A stretch of 64,000 nucleotides of DNA from Lysinibacillus sphaericus OT4b.31. GTDB lineage: Bacteria; Bacillota; Bacilli; Bacillales_A; Planococcaceae. Location of the stretch: the NCBI RefSeq assembly GCF_000392615.1, contig NZ_KB933398.1:3563462-3627461 (forward strand), read 5' to 3'. Each line of letters opens with the position of its first letter. Position 1 is the first letter of the stretch. The notes beneath the pieces are model-generated. The model was not told the origin of the DNA. It saw only the letters and a list, made by a program, of their open reading frames with translations, and did not search any database. A program made the position numbers and the translations under genes. Of this stretch, positions 9,514-17,927 are shown piece after piece.

Positions 9514-9592
9514 GTGTCTCAAATCACTTTTGAGACACCGCTGACTGGAGAAAAACTCAGAGACTTTCGAGTTCGCCTACAGTCTCTTTTTC
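9514..9592 (+). terminator. Two hairpins after the MFS pseudogene
   Basis: GTGTCTCAAA (9514-9523) pairs perfectly with TTTGAGACAC (9529-9538) but has no T-run. A second stem, AGAGACT (9559-9565) with AGTCTCT (9581-9587), is followed by a T-run and could be the real terminator. The stretch 9459-9935 holds no convincing gene. Confidence 0.45.
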
Positions 9593-9650
9593 CCAATAAA
9601 TATAGATGAATACGACTGTTGATTTCTACTGCTGGAGGAAAGCGAAGAAG
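9592..9650 (-). repeat. Truncated copy of the dispersed GC-rich repeat
   Basis: CCCAATAAATATAGAT (9592-9607) is the exact reverse complement of 11811-11826, the tail of a fuller repeat copy. The following bases (GTTGAT..., AGGAAAGCG) match the core of that repeat. It is a decayed copy in opposite orientation, on the other side of the sigma/anti-sigma genes. A 63-codon frame starting at 9606 is not believed. Confidence 0.5.
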
Positions 9651-9935
9651 ATTTTCAACATAAGTAGACAGCTTGATTGTTTGAAGGTTTTAGACGGCAC
9701 CTTCTTCGTACGAACACTCGAATTGTCAAAAATCCTAAGTTCGATAATCACTCAGTTTCATCTTTTATTTTTGGGGCCAGAAACTCCACTTTCCTAGTAA
9801 TACGATAATGACTTAGCTATGATTCACCAAATTATCTAATATTATTTCCTCTAGGACATACAGCTTTCTATCGGATTGGTTTGTTTCAACCTTTGCATGT
9901 ACAATGAAAATGAATGTACAACTACCCTTCATTTG

Positions 9936-10871
9936 CTAAATCATTGCTATAATTACAATTAAAAATAATATACCTATTAACCAGCCTACTATAGATATCA
10001 AATGCTCTTTTAATTGATGCCCAAATAGAAGATTAATGGTTAAACTTATCAACACGCTAACGATTATTGTCATTACAATAACAGGCTTAAATAACATCCA
10101 TCCTTTGGAAATAAATAAGTAGATGACAAAAAACATAAATACGGAGAAAATTACTTCCACTCTTTTATGTGTCATATTTGCATATCGATTTTTTCTTTTT
10201 ATCCCCAATTTTCTGCACATTATATACTCTACTATAGCAAGCGTTAGCAAGAATATTACAAGTAATGTCAACAGCGTGGATTTACTGCTTGTATCACCCC
10301 CTATTAATGTCATCATATTTTCCGCCACATCTCCCTCTACAACATAAAACAAATCTGTCTTCATATCGATAAAGCCAATCCCTGTTTCATAGGTTTTCAT
10401 TTTTAGCTGTAGTATTTGACCGTGTTCGAATTCTATATAAATATCCTGGAAACTACCTGTAAAACTCATCTCTCCCACACCCAAACTGGCCTGCTCTAAC
10501 ATGTCATGCAGTAACTGTATATCTGCTGGAGCTTTGAAGTTTTCTTGCAGGACATTCCAAGCATATTTCTGTGCTGCAAATGTAAATCGGTCATTATTTT
10601 TTATTACCGTAAATTTTTTAATTTGAGACGGCTGTTTCATCACCTCGTCTAAATGTGCAATTGTTTGTAGTTCTTCAGTTCTTGTCCAAGGCCCAACTAG
10701 TATAAAGAGGAACAAAATAGTCAACGTAGCAATTAGTACAGCCGGATATTGCCAATTTACACCTTTACTAGAAGGTTTCGTCGTCTGTTGTAATATCTTC
10801 TCTTTTAGATTTTGTGAAAATTGTCCTTCTTCTCCTAGTTCACGATTTAGTTTGTCCTTAAAACCTGTCAT
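9936..10871 (-). CDS. Probable anti-sigma factor with five membrane segments
   Basis: About 311 residues from the ATG at 10871, preceded by GGGAGGTG. The N-terminal ~45 residues are cytoplasmic (FKDKLNRELGEEGQFSQNLKEKI), then a membrane segment near 47-63, a globular extracytoplasmic part to about 200, and four more hydrophobic segments to the C-terminus. It overlaps the upstream ECF sigma gene, the classic arrangement for a membrane anti-sigma that holds its sigma factor until a signal arrives. I recognise no named family; the extra C-terminal membrane segments are unusual for an anti-sigma factor. The role rests on gene order and topology. Confidence 0.6.
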   Translation of the reverse strand: MTGFKDKLNRELGEEGQFSQNLKEKILQQTTKPSSKGVNWQYPAVLIATLTILFLFILVGPWTRTEELQTIAHLDEVMKQPSQIKKFTVIKNNDRFTFAAQKYAWNVLQENFKAPADIQLLHDMLEQASLGVGEMSFTGSFQDIYIEFEHGQILQLKMKTYETGIGFIDMKTDLFYVVEGDVAENMMTLIGGDTSSKSTLLTLLVIFLLTLAIVEYIMCRKLGIKRKNRYANMTHKRVEVIFSVFMFFVIYLFISKGWMLFKPVIVMTIIVSVLISLTINLLFGHQLKEHLISIVGWLIGILFLIVIIAMI

Positions 10872-11379
10872 CAACTAGCACCTCCCAATCGCCTCGTTCG
10901 AGTTTCCCTTGTAGCATTTGTCTCGCTCGACGTAACCTTGTTTTTACAGTATTGTCACTACAACCAAGCATATCAGCTATTTCACGCACCTTAAGTTCCT
11001 GATAATAATAAAGAATTAACACCTCTCTATAAACCATCGATAGTTCAAACAGGGCCGCTCTCAAAGTTTTCCGCTCATCCGCTTCCATCAAATCCATTTC
11101 AGGCGTTCGCTTGCTTGCCCCAATAGGCAACTTCTCAAATAATAAATGTCGTTTATTTTTCCAACTTCGTAAATAATCATGACTTTTATGTACTGTAATT
11201 TTCACTAAATATGTTTTTAGCGAAGCTCTTTGCTCAAAGCGATTCTGTTGACGATAATAGGCGATAAATACATCTTGTACGATTTCTTCTGCAATTGCCC
11301 AGTCTTTTACATATAAATAAGCTACCCGAAGACAATATTCACCGTGTTCATCCATAATGGTAGCTAAATGCTCACTCAA
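10858..11379 (-). CDS. ECF-type RNA polymerase sigma factor
   Basis: Sigma-70 family, ECF group (SigW/SigV/SigX-like), about 173 residues. Region 2 is seen in CLRVAYLYVKDWAIAEEIVQDVFIAYY-type sequence. Region 4 is the helix-turn-helix KVREIADMLGCSDNTVKTRLRRAR near residues 135-160. The likely start is the TTG at 11379, with AGGGGG about seven bases before it; an ATG at 11403 has no ribosome site. It is co-transcribed with the downstream membrane protein, which overlaps it and probably restrains it. The regulon and signal are unknown. Confidence 0.88.
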   Translation of the reverse strand: MSEHLATIMDEHGEYCLRVAYLYVKDWAIAEEIVQDVFIAYYRQQNRFEQRASLKTYLVKITVHKSHDYLRSWKNKRHLLFEKLPIGASKRTPEMDLMEADERKTLRAALFELSMVYREVLILYYYQELKVREIADMLGCSDNTVKTRLRRARQMLQGKLERGDWEVLVDDRF

Positions 11380-11437
11380 ACAAACACCCCCTTTTTCTTC
11401 CATTCACTCTATAGTCGTAAGGAATCTTCACTTGGTT

Positions 11438-11638
11438 TCAGTATAATGAAAAAAACGCCCAAGTATTGGACATTTTGTACATATCAATGTGTATTGACAA
11501 TAATCGATTTAACGAATTGGCGAATGGATCATTTTGCTTCAGCATACTTTTCGAGTATATTTCCCTTATTATGCTGTACATTTCTAGTTGTTCATGTTTC
11601 TTGATTTGATTCTTTGTCGTGATGTGATGGTTCATCAT
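11438..11638 (-). CDS. Doubtful small ORF with faint Spo0E-like pattern
   Basis: A 66-codon frame. Its middle (SIIREIYSKSM then NSLNRLLSIHIDMYK) has the spacing of the Spo0E-like phosphatase family, whose hallmark is SQELDxLIxxY, but the key SQ(E)LD is degenerate. No ribosome site precedes the first ATGs. It could be a decayed Spo0E-like gene or chance. Listed because the region 11404-11965 otherwise has only a repeat. Confidence 0.2.
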   Translation of the reverse strand: MMNHHITTKNQIKKHEQLEMYSIIREIYSKSMLKQNDPFANSLNRLLSIHIDMYKMSNTWAFFSLY

Positions 11639-11673
11639 CTTAACAATTTACTTTAGTACGTGTTAGATAATAT

Positions 11674-11826
11674 TTAGTTGATTGGAACGGAGGGCGATGA
11701 CTCCTGCCAGAAAAGCGGGACAGACAAGATCCTGGACTGAGCATAGCGAGGGAAGCGGCTTGGCCCCGTCCGCAGAAAGCGTTCGCCCATAGGTGGGCAT
11801 CAACGGTTTTATCTATATTTATTGGG
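11674..11826 (+). repeat. Dispersed GC-rich intergenic repeat, fullest copy
   Basis: A GC-rich block of about 150 bases in AT-rich surroundings. It starts TTAGTTGATTGGAACGGAGG, contains CGATGACTCCTGCC, an inner arm pair around GCATAGCGAGGGAAGC, CGCAGAAAGCG, and ends ATCAACGG then ATCTATATTTATTGGG. Related copies lie at 28201, 29354, 47595 and 58291, plus a truncated copy at 9592. The ends are complementary (TTGAT...ATCAA), so the transcript would fold on itself. It resembles the BOX/bcr-like repeats scattered through Bacillaceae. No coding function seen. Confidence 0.7.
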
Positions 11827-11965
11827 TCAGATTACTCAGGAATTGTTGAATTACAATGAAAAAAAATATTACATATGTAAGCTTATCTATTAATTACACT
11901 GACAAAGAAAAAAAACCGAATAATACGCTTATCATAAGCATATTACTCGGATCTCCATAAATTCT

Positions 11966-14383
11966 TTATTTTACTACGATGTTCACAAGCTTACCTGGAA
12001 TAACAATTACTTTTACTAAGTTTTTGCCTGCCATATATTCTTGTACTTTGTCGTCTGCTAGTGCTACTTTTTCAATCTCTTCTTTCGAAGCATCTTTTGA
12101 TACAATAATTTTCGCACGCACTTTACCTGCTACTTGCACAGCTACTTCTACTTCGTCATCCACTAATTTTGATTCGTCGTATGCTGGCCATTCTTCGTAC
12201 GAAATTGACCCTTCGTGTCCAAGCAATTGCCATAATTCTTCTGCAACGTGAGGAACGATTGGTGCAAGCAACTTCACAAAGCCTTCAACGTAAGCCATTG
12301 GCACTACATCTGCTTTATAGCAATCATTAATGTATACCATCATTTGTGAGATAGCTGTATTAAAGCGCATACCTTCGTAATCCTCTGTCACTTTTTTCAC
12401 AGTTTGGTGGTATGACTTTTCAAGCGACTTATCATCAGAAACTTGAACCTTTGCGGCTAATGTTCCTTGTTCTTCATTCACAAATAGACGCCAAATGCGG
12501 TCTAAGAAACGACGAGCACCATCTAATCCATTCGTCGACCACGCAACAGAAGCCTCTAGAGGACCCATAAACATTTCATAAAGACGTAATGTATCTGCGC
12601 CGTGAGAAGCAATGATTTCATCTGGATTCACAACATTGCCTTTTGATTTAGACATTTTTTCGTTACCTTCACCAAGAATCATTCCTTGGTTGAATAACTT
12701 TTGGAATGGTTCTTTCGTGTGTACCACACCTAAATCGTATAGAACTTTATGCCAGAAGCGTGCGTATAGTAAATGCAGTACCGCATGTTCCGCTCCACCA
12801 ACATAAATATCAACTGGTAACCAGCGCTTTAGTAACTCTGGGTCTGCAATTGCTTCTGTATTGTTCGGATCGATATAGCGAAGGAAATACCAACTTGAAC
12901 CTGCCCATTGTGGCATTGTATTCGTTTCACGACGCCCCTTCTTACCTGTTTCAGGATCTACAACATTGACCCAATCTGAAATATTGGCCAGTGGTGATTC
13001 ACCTGTACCAGAAGGACGAATATTTTCCGTTTTCGGTAGCACTAATGGTAATTCACATTCTGGTACTGGCGTCGTTGTACCATCTTCCCAATGAATCATT
13101 GGAATTGGCTCACCCCAATAACGCTGACGAGAGAATAACCAATCACGCAGACGATAAGAAATTTTCTTCTCACCCACACCTTTTTCCTCTAACCATTCGA
13201 TTGCTTTGGCAATGGCCTCAACTTTATCAAGACCATCTAGGAAACCAGAGTTAATATGCTTACCGTCGCCAGTGAATGCTTCATTTTCGACGTCTCCACC
13301 TTCAAGCACTGCTTTGATGTCTAAACCAAATTCTTTGGCAAATTCATAGTCACGCTCATCATGTGCAGGAACCGCCATAATTGCACCTGTACCGTAAGTA
13401 GCAAGTACATAGTCTGCAATCCAAATTGGCATTTTATGACCGTTTACTGGGTTTACTGCATAAGCGCCAGTGAAAACACCTGTTTTTTCTTTCGCTAAAT
13501 CTGTACGTTCAAGGTCAGATTTTAATTTTACTTTATCTAGATATGCTTCGACCGCTTCTTTTTGGTCAGCAGTTGTAATTTGTGCTACTAATTTATGTTC
13601 TGGTGCAAGTACTGCGTAAGTGGCACCGAATAATGTGTCTGGACGAGTTGTGAAGACTGTAAAGTTTTTGTCTGTCCCATCGATGTCAAATGTTACTTCT
13701 GCCCCTTCTGAACGACCAATCCAGTTGCGTTGCATATCTTTAATTGATTCTGGCCAGTCTACTTCTTCTAAGTCATCGATTAAGCGGTCTGCATAAGCAG
13801 TAATTTTTAGCATCCATTGCTTCATTGGACGACGTTCTACTGGATGACCACCGCGCTCTGATTTCCCATCAATGACTTCTTCGTTTGCAAGTACTGTGCC
13901 TAATGCTGGGCACCAGTTTACAGCTACTTCATCTATATACGCTAAACCTTTTTTGTAAAGTTGAATGAAAATCCATTGTGTCCATTTGTAGTATTCAGGA
14001 TCCGTTGTGTTAATTTCTCGATCCCAGTCATAGCTAAAGCCTAATTCTTGGATTTGACGCTTGAATGTAGCAATATTTTTTGCAGTAAATTCAGCTGGGT
14101 CATTTCCTGTATCTAGTGCATATTGTTCTGCTGGCAATCCAAATGCATCCCAGCCCATAGGGTGTAGAACATTATAGCCTTGCATACGCTTGAAACGTGA
14201 TAGGATATCTGTTGCTGTATAACCTTCTGGATGCCCTACATGAAGACCTGCGCCAGATGGATATGGGAACATGTCTAATGCATAAAATTTCGGTTTAACC
14301 GTTTCATTTTCTGTTTTAAATGTTTTGTTGTCAGCCCAATATTGCTGCCATTTTTTTTCGACTTGTTGATGAATAAAAGTCAC
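11966..14383 (-). CDS. leuS: Leucyl-tRNA synthetase
   Basis: Class I aminoacyl-tRNA synthetase of 805 residues, the normal bacterial length, charging tRNA-Leu in the cytoplasm. The HIGH-type motif is in [15 protein letters not shown] (near residue 45), the KMSKS motif in [11 protein letters not shown] (near 575). The editing domain lies between ([27 protein letters not shown] carries the conserved editing aspartate). The C-terminal domain ends at residue 805. A GGAGG ribosome site precedes the start. Expression is controlled by the leucine-specific T-box directly upstream. Nothing unusual. Confidence 0.97.
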   Translation of the reverse strand: MTFIHQQVEKKWQQYWADNKTFKTENETVKPKFYALDMFPYPSGAGLHVGHPEGYTATDILSRFKRMQGYNVLHPMGWDAFGLPAEQYALDTGNDPAEFTAKNIATFKRQIQELGFSYDWDREINTTDPEYYKWTQWIFIQLYKKGLAYIDEVAVNWCPALGTVLANEEVIDGKSERGGHPVERRPMKQWMLKITAYADRLIDDLEEVDWPESIKDMQRNWIGRSEGAEVTFDIDGTDKNFTVFTTRPDTLFGATYAVLAPEHKLVAQITTADQKEAVEAYLDKVKLKSDLERTDLAKEKTGVFTGAYAVNPVNGHKMPIWIADYVLATYGTGAIMAVPAHDERDYEFAKEFGLDIKAVLEGGDVENEAFTGDGKHINSGFLDGLDKVEAIAKAIEWLEEKGVGEKKISYRLRDWLFSRQRYWGEPIPMIHWEDGTTTPVPECELPLVLPKTENIRPSGTGESPLANISDWVNVVDPETGKKGRRETNTMPQWAGSSWYFLRYIDPNNTEAIADPELLKRWLPVDIYVGGAEHAVLHLLYARFWHKVLYDLGVVHTKEPFQKLFNQGMILGEGNEKMSKSKGNVVNPDEIIASHGADTLRLYEMFMGPLEASVAWSTNGLDGARRFLDRIWRLFVNEEQGTLAAKVQVSDDKSLEKSYHQTVKKVTEDYEGMRFNTAISQMMVYINDCYKADVVPMAYVEGFVKLLAPIVPHVAEELWQLLGHEGSISYEEWPAYDESKLVDDEVEVAVQVAGKVRAKIIVSKDASKEEIEKVALADDKVQEYMAGKNLVKVIVIPGKLVNIVVK

Positions 14384-14448
14384 GTAAATTCCTCCTTATA
14401 TATGTGCATTGTTTACTTACTGTTAGAATTGACAAAATATTTAAAAAA

Positions 14449-14690
14449 TAAAAAAACTCGCCCCTTCCTTTGTTAGAAAGGGACGAGAGAGTTCTTTATC
14501 TCCCGCGGTACCACCCAAATTAGTGATCACACTCGGCTCAAGCTTCCTTAACGCGGAAGGAACGGCGCACGTGGATTTCACGCGAGCAGACTCAGCAGGC
14601 GAGTTCAATTTTCTTTCTTGCTAGCTTCCACCAACCGCTAGCTCTCTAAAAAGAAAAACAAATTTACTATTCCTCATCACTGTCTTTACA
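14449..14690 (-). promoter_or_regulatory. T-box leader of leuS
   Basis: Read on the minus strand: a Stem I region beginning near GATGAGGAATAGTA, an AGAGAGCTAGCGG segment, a specifier-loop region ATTGAACTCGCCTGC in which CTC is a leucine codon, then the antiterminator box TTGGGTGGTACCGCGGG (about 14503-14520). The terminator stem CTCGTCCC...GGGGCGAG and T-run follow (14449-14488). Uncharged tRNA-Leu should bind here and prevent termination. Confidence 0.93.
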
Positions 14691-14742
14691 TGTATTGCAT
14701 TTATTCTAATGGAAAGTTCTGAAAAGCACAAGTGCCTTTTTG

Positions 14743-14757
14743 GTGCCTGGCACGCAC
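14743..14757 (+). repeat. REP-like repeat, left arm flanking the RAYT gene
   Basis: GTGCCTGGCACGCAC; its first 11 bases are nearly palindromic (GTGCC-T-GGCAC). The reverse complement stands at 15573-15587 on the other side of the transposase gene. Confidence 0.75.
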
Positions 14758-14937
14758 ACAATTTACACACAATTAGCAAAAAAATTTTTCCAGGGCATTT
14801 TTCATAGGGATTTCACAAATTAACAATGTTTTTCGGTCATCAAAATGAAAATATTACTTATCTAAAGATATCTGCATATTTGACGCGCTTTGTAATCATT
14901 TTTATGCTAAAGAAAAATACTTAGAAGGGAAGGTCTT

Positions 14938-15501
14938 ATGGCTAGAAAAAAACGTCAGTGGTCACCACATCATTACAATCATGTAGTGATGCGTGGCAAC
15001 AATCGCCAAACTATTTTTAACAACGCTGCTGATTACCAAGCGTTTTTTCGTGTACTGCAATATGCCCATCAAAAATATCCATTTAGCATCGTCGCTTATT
15101 GCATTATGACTAACCACTATCATTTACTTATTCGTTCACCTGAAGTGCCACTAGGAAAAGTGATGGCTATCATCAATCGTCGATACAGTGATTACTTCAA
15201 TAAAAAATATCAATATACAGGTCAGCTTTACGAACGGCGATATTTCGCAGAGCTTGTTCCCTCTCCTATAGGCTTGCTCACCGTAAGTCGCTACATCCAT
15301 CGCAATCCCATCACAACAAAGACACCCATTGTTGAAAAAATGGAGTACTATCCATACAGTTCCTATCACCACTATAAGCACAATAAACCGTCACCCTACT
15401 CATTTCTTGATACAACCTTACTAAGAACCTATTTGCCTCAAAGCTCACAGTCCTATTGCCAGTATTGTGAGAAAGAACAAATCGAGCAATTGTTGCACTG
15501 A
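14938..15501 (+). CDS. REP-associated tyrosine transposase (RAYT, Y1/HUH family)
   Basis: 187 residues, IS200-like Y1 transposase domain of the REP-associated type. It has the opening VVMRGNNRQTIF, the HUH motif MTNHYHLLIRSP (near residue 60), the segment QYTGQLYERRYFAEL, and the probable catalytic tyrosine in SRYIHRNP (near 120). Such single-copy proteins cut and join single-stranded DNA at REP palindromes and are thought to spread them. Two inverted GTGCCTGGCACGCAC elements flank this gene, about 180 bases upstream and 70 downstream, which supports the assignment. AAGGGAAGG precedes the start. It looks intact. Confidence 0.88.
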   Translation: MARKKRQWSPHHYNHVVMRGNNRQTIFNNAADYQAFFRVLQYAHQKYPFSIVAYCIMTNHYHLLIRSPEVPLGKVMAIINRRYSDYFNKKYQYTGQLYERRYFAELVPSPIGLLTVSRYIHRNPITTKTPIVEKMEYYPYSSYHHYKHNKPSPYSFLDTTLLRTYLPQSSQSYCQYCEKEQIEQLLH

Positions 15502-15505
15502 ACAT

Positions 15506-15547
15506 AAAAAGCTCCGTACGAGGATTTCCATCATACGGAGCTTTTTG
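15506..15547. terminator. Bidirectional terminator between RAYT and sulP genes
   Basis: AAAAAGCTCCGTA pairs with TACGGAGCTTTTT over 13 bp with a short loop. A-run and T-run on opposite sides let it serve the plus-strand RAYT gene and the minus-strand sulP gene. Confidence 0.85.
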
Positions 15548-15568
15548 AATTGTAGTAAATTGTCAGAA

Positions 15569-17290
15569 TTATGTGCGTGCCAGGCACTTCTCAGCACATT
15601 CACGAAATGCAAAATGCTTGCACCCTATACATTTATTTTCATCCAAATAACATAGGGCTTGGTTAATGGCTACCCCTGTATGTGGATAGAAATTTTCTTC
15701 ACCAATTTTTTCATACAGGCCATTTCGCTGAAGTGCCACTTTCAATTCCTCTTGCACACCCGTGACTAAAACAGTGCCACCTTGCTTTGTGAAACTTTCC
15801 ACTATATTGCTAAAATATGATTCACCTGTAGAATCCATAAAGGGCACTTTACTCATACGTAAGATTAAAACTTTTGGCTGACCATGAATGTCATGTGAAA
15901 TCGTTTGCTCAAAAGTTTGAGCGGCTCCAAAAAATAATGGACCTTCAATTGTATATATACTAATTTGCGGACAATCATGTTGTTCATTAACAACATTTGG
16001 TTGCACCTTGCCACTCGATGTCGAATGATCGGGTAAAACCTTTGATACAACAAGCTTCTCGCTCATACGTTTTGCAAATAATACGACTGCCAAAACAAGA
16101 CCCACTTCAACTGCTAGTGTCAAACTCGTAAAAACAGTTAGTAAGAATGTAATGATTAGGACAAGTGAGTCGCCCGATTTCAGTTTTACAATATGTGCAA
16201 AATGTTTTTGTTCACTCATATTCCAAGCAACAACCATTAAAACAGGTGCCATACTTGCCAATGGAATATGCGAGGCATAAGGGGCTAATAACAATAAAGT
16301 CACTAATACAAACACACCGTGAATAATACCCGACACTGGTGATGCTGCACCCGTTTTAATATTGGTAGCTGTACGAGCAATTGCGCCAGTTGCAGGAATA
16401 CCTCCAAACAAAGGCGTCACAATATTAGCAATCCCTTGTCCAACGAGCTCCCGATTGCTATTATGTTTGCTATTTGTCATACCGTCCGCTACTACTGCTG
16501 ATAATAGTGATTCAATCCCCCCGAGCATGGCAATGACAAATGCTGGGCCTATTAATAATTGAATACGCTCAAATGTAATTTCAGGAATTGAAAAATTCGG
16601 TAAGGTATTCGGTATTTGACCATAAGCTGTGGCAATTGTGGCAACTTGACCTGAGAAAAAAAACGTTGCGATAACTGTAGAAACAACAATTCCAGCCAAA
16701 GCTCCTGGTACCTTTGGTAAAATCTTTGGTGTTACGAGAATTATCAAGAGACAAATGATGGCTACTAAAATACTATTAAAATTCGTAGTGCCCAGATGTA
16801 TGACAAGTTCTTTAATGTTAGCTATAAAATATTCGTGCCGTTCAATACCCGTGAGTCCTAAAAAATTTGCAATTTGACCTGTAAAGATAATTACTGCAAT
16901 GCCAGCAGTGAACCCTATTGTTACAGGACGCGGAATATATTTTATTAGCGAGCCTAACTTAAAAATCCCCATTAAACATAATATGACACCGGCCATCAAT
17001 CCAGCTATTAATAGATTTTCATAGCCATAGGTCAGAACAATCCCTAAAAGAATAGGGACAAAAGCGCCTGTAGGTCCACCTATTTGATATTTCGAACCAC
17101 CAAATATCGATATGAGTATCCCTGCAATACATGCCGTATAAATTCCATACTCCGGCTTTACACCAGAGGCAATAGCAAACGACATCGCCAGAGGTATGGC
17201 AACAATACCGACAATAATACCTGACAGTAAATCTTTTTTAAAAAGACTAACAGAATATCCTTCAAGTCGCCCTGTAAACAGTGACTTCAT
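15569..17290 (-). CDS. SulP-family anion permease with STAS domain
   Basis: Membrane permease of the SulP (SLC26) family for sulfate, bicarbonate or related anions. 573 residues from the ATG at 17290, which has GAAGGGA upstream; a farther ATG at 17323 has none. About ten to twelve membrane segments fill residues 1-400 (YGIYTACIAGILISIFGGSKYQIGGPT-type core). A C-terminal STAS domain (about 430-540, with MSKVPFMDSTGE) follows. The tail carries cysteines (CIGCKHFAFRECAEKC). The last residues and stop codon are encoded by the right REP-like repeat. It lies behind an ArsR regulator, probably as an operon. The transported ion is not evident. Confidence 0.88.
   Translation of the reverse strand: MKSLFTGRLEGYSVSLFKKDLLSGIIVGIVAIPLAMSFAIASGVKPEYGIYTACIAGILISIFGGSKYQIGGPTGAFVPILLGIVLTYGYENLLIAGLMAGVILCLMGIFKLGSLIKYIPRPVTIGFTAGIAVIIFTGQIANFLGLTGIERHEYFIANIKELVIHLGTTNFNSILVAIICLLIILVTPKILPKVPGALAGIVVSTVIATFFFSGQVATIATAYGQIPNTLPNFSIPEITFERIQLLIGPAFVIAMLGGIESLLSAVVADGMTNSKHNSNRELVGQGIANIVTPLFGGIPATGAIARTATNIKTGAASPVSGIIHGVFVLVTLLLLAPYASHIPLASMAPVLMVVAWNMSEQKHFAHIVKLKSGDSLVLIITFLLTVFTSLTLAVEVGLVLAVVLFAKRMSEKLVVSKVLPDHSTSSGKVQPNVVNEQHDCPQISIYTIEGPLFFGAAQTFEQTISHDIHGQPKVLILRMSKVPFMDSTGESYFSNIVESFTKQGGTVLVTGVQEELKVALQRNGLYEKIGEENFYPHTGVAINQALCYLDENKCIGCKHFAFRECAEKCLART
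15573..15587 (-). repeat. REP-like repeat, right arm, overlapping the sulP 3' end
   Basis: GTGCGTGCCAGGCAC is the exact reverse complement of 14743-14757. It lies inside the sulP coding sequence and encodes its last residues (CLART). Confidence 0.75.
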
Positions 17291-17397
17291 AGTAAATCTT
17301 CCCTTCGAAATAATAAATTTCATCGAATCAAGTTAGCAAGATATACCTTTACTTTAATTTCAGGATACTTTCTAAGTCGAAAATAGATATACATCTC

Positions 17398-17745
17398 TTA
17401 TTTAATGTCATCGTTATTTTCACTGACGGTCATTTCTTCTAATCTTGAAATTGTATTGATTAAATGATTGTTAAAAATTTTCTTTGCAACGTCTAGTAAT
17501 TCAATAATCATTGGATCACTCAAAGAATAGTAAACTTTTTTGCCCTCTTTCATGCCATATACAATATTCTTCGACCGTAAGACACTCAGCTGCTGGGAAA
17601 CGGCTGAGCCTTCTTTCTCAAGACAGCTTTGAATCTCATTCACACTTTTCTTACCATCAACCAATAATTCAAGAATTCTTATGCGTAATGGATGTGCTAA
17701 AGCTTTAAAGAAATCAGCTTTAAATTGTTGTAAGCCTTCTTCCAC
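17398..17745 (-). CDS. ArsR/SmtB-family transcriptional repressor
   Basis: A small winged-helix repressor, about 115 residues from the GTG at 17745, which has GGGGGG nearby upstream. A longer frame to 17850 would run through the operator palindrome and is less likely. The HTH core is ADFFKALAHPLRIRILELL then KSVNEIQSCLEKEGSAVSQQLSVLRSKNIV. There is only one cysteine in the alpha-3 region and no clear ELCVCDL or alpha-5 His/Asp metal site, so the inducer (metal, sulfur species or other) is unknown. It probably represses itself and the downstream sulP gene by binding 17795-17818. Confidence 0.85.
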   Translation of the reverse strand: MEEGLQQFKADFFKALAHPLRIRILELLVDGKKSVNEIQSCLEKEGSAVSQQLSVLRSKNIVYGMKEGKKVYYSLSDPMIIELLDVAKKIFNNHLINTISRLEEMTVSENNDDIK

Positions 17746-17794
17746 GTAGATCCCCCCATTATGACTGTACTTTGCGACTAGGCTTTTTACGTTT

Positions 17795-17818
17795 ACATAT
17801 TCAAATATTTGAATATGT
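17795..17818. promoter_or_regulatory. 24-bp perfect palindrome, probable ArsR operator
   Basis: The half-site ACATATTCAAAT is followed directly by its exact reverse complement. It lies 50 bases before the arsR start and matches the ATATTCAAATATTTGAATAT style of ArsR/SmtB operators. Confidence 0.8.
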
Positions 17819-17857
17819 ATGATTGTAATCTTTAACCCAATCAATTTCAACTACAAA

Positions 17858-17907
17858 ATAAAAAAAACGAACAAAAAATCTGCTTCAGCACATTTTTCAT
17901 TCGTTTT
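17858..17907 (-). terminator. Terminator of the MFS gene
   Basis: On the minus strand AAAACGAA pairs with TTCGTTTT, with an inner GAAAAAT/ATTTTTT and GCTGAAGC apex, and a T-rich tail follows. It is placed just after the stop at 17928. Confidence 0.7.
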
Positions 17908-17927
17908 AAATCCATTTTCTGTATTTA

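Noticed and set aside
9606..9797. 63-codon plus-strand frame
   Set aside because: It lies over a decayed repeat, has no ribosome site and no protein-like pattern.
17746..17850. Longer N-terminus for ArsR
   Set aside because: It would translate the operator palindrome; the GTG at 17745 has a strong ribosome site.
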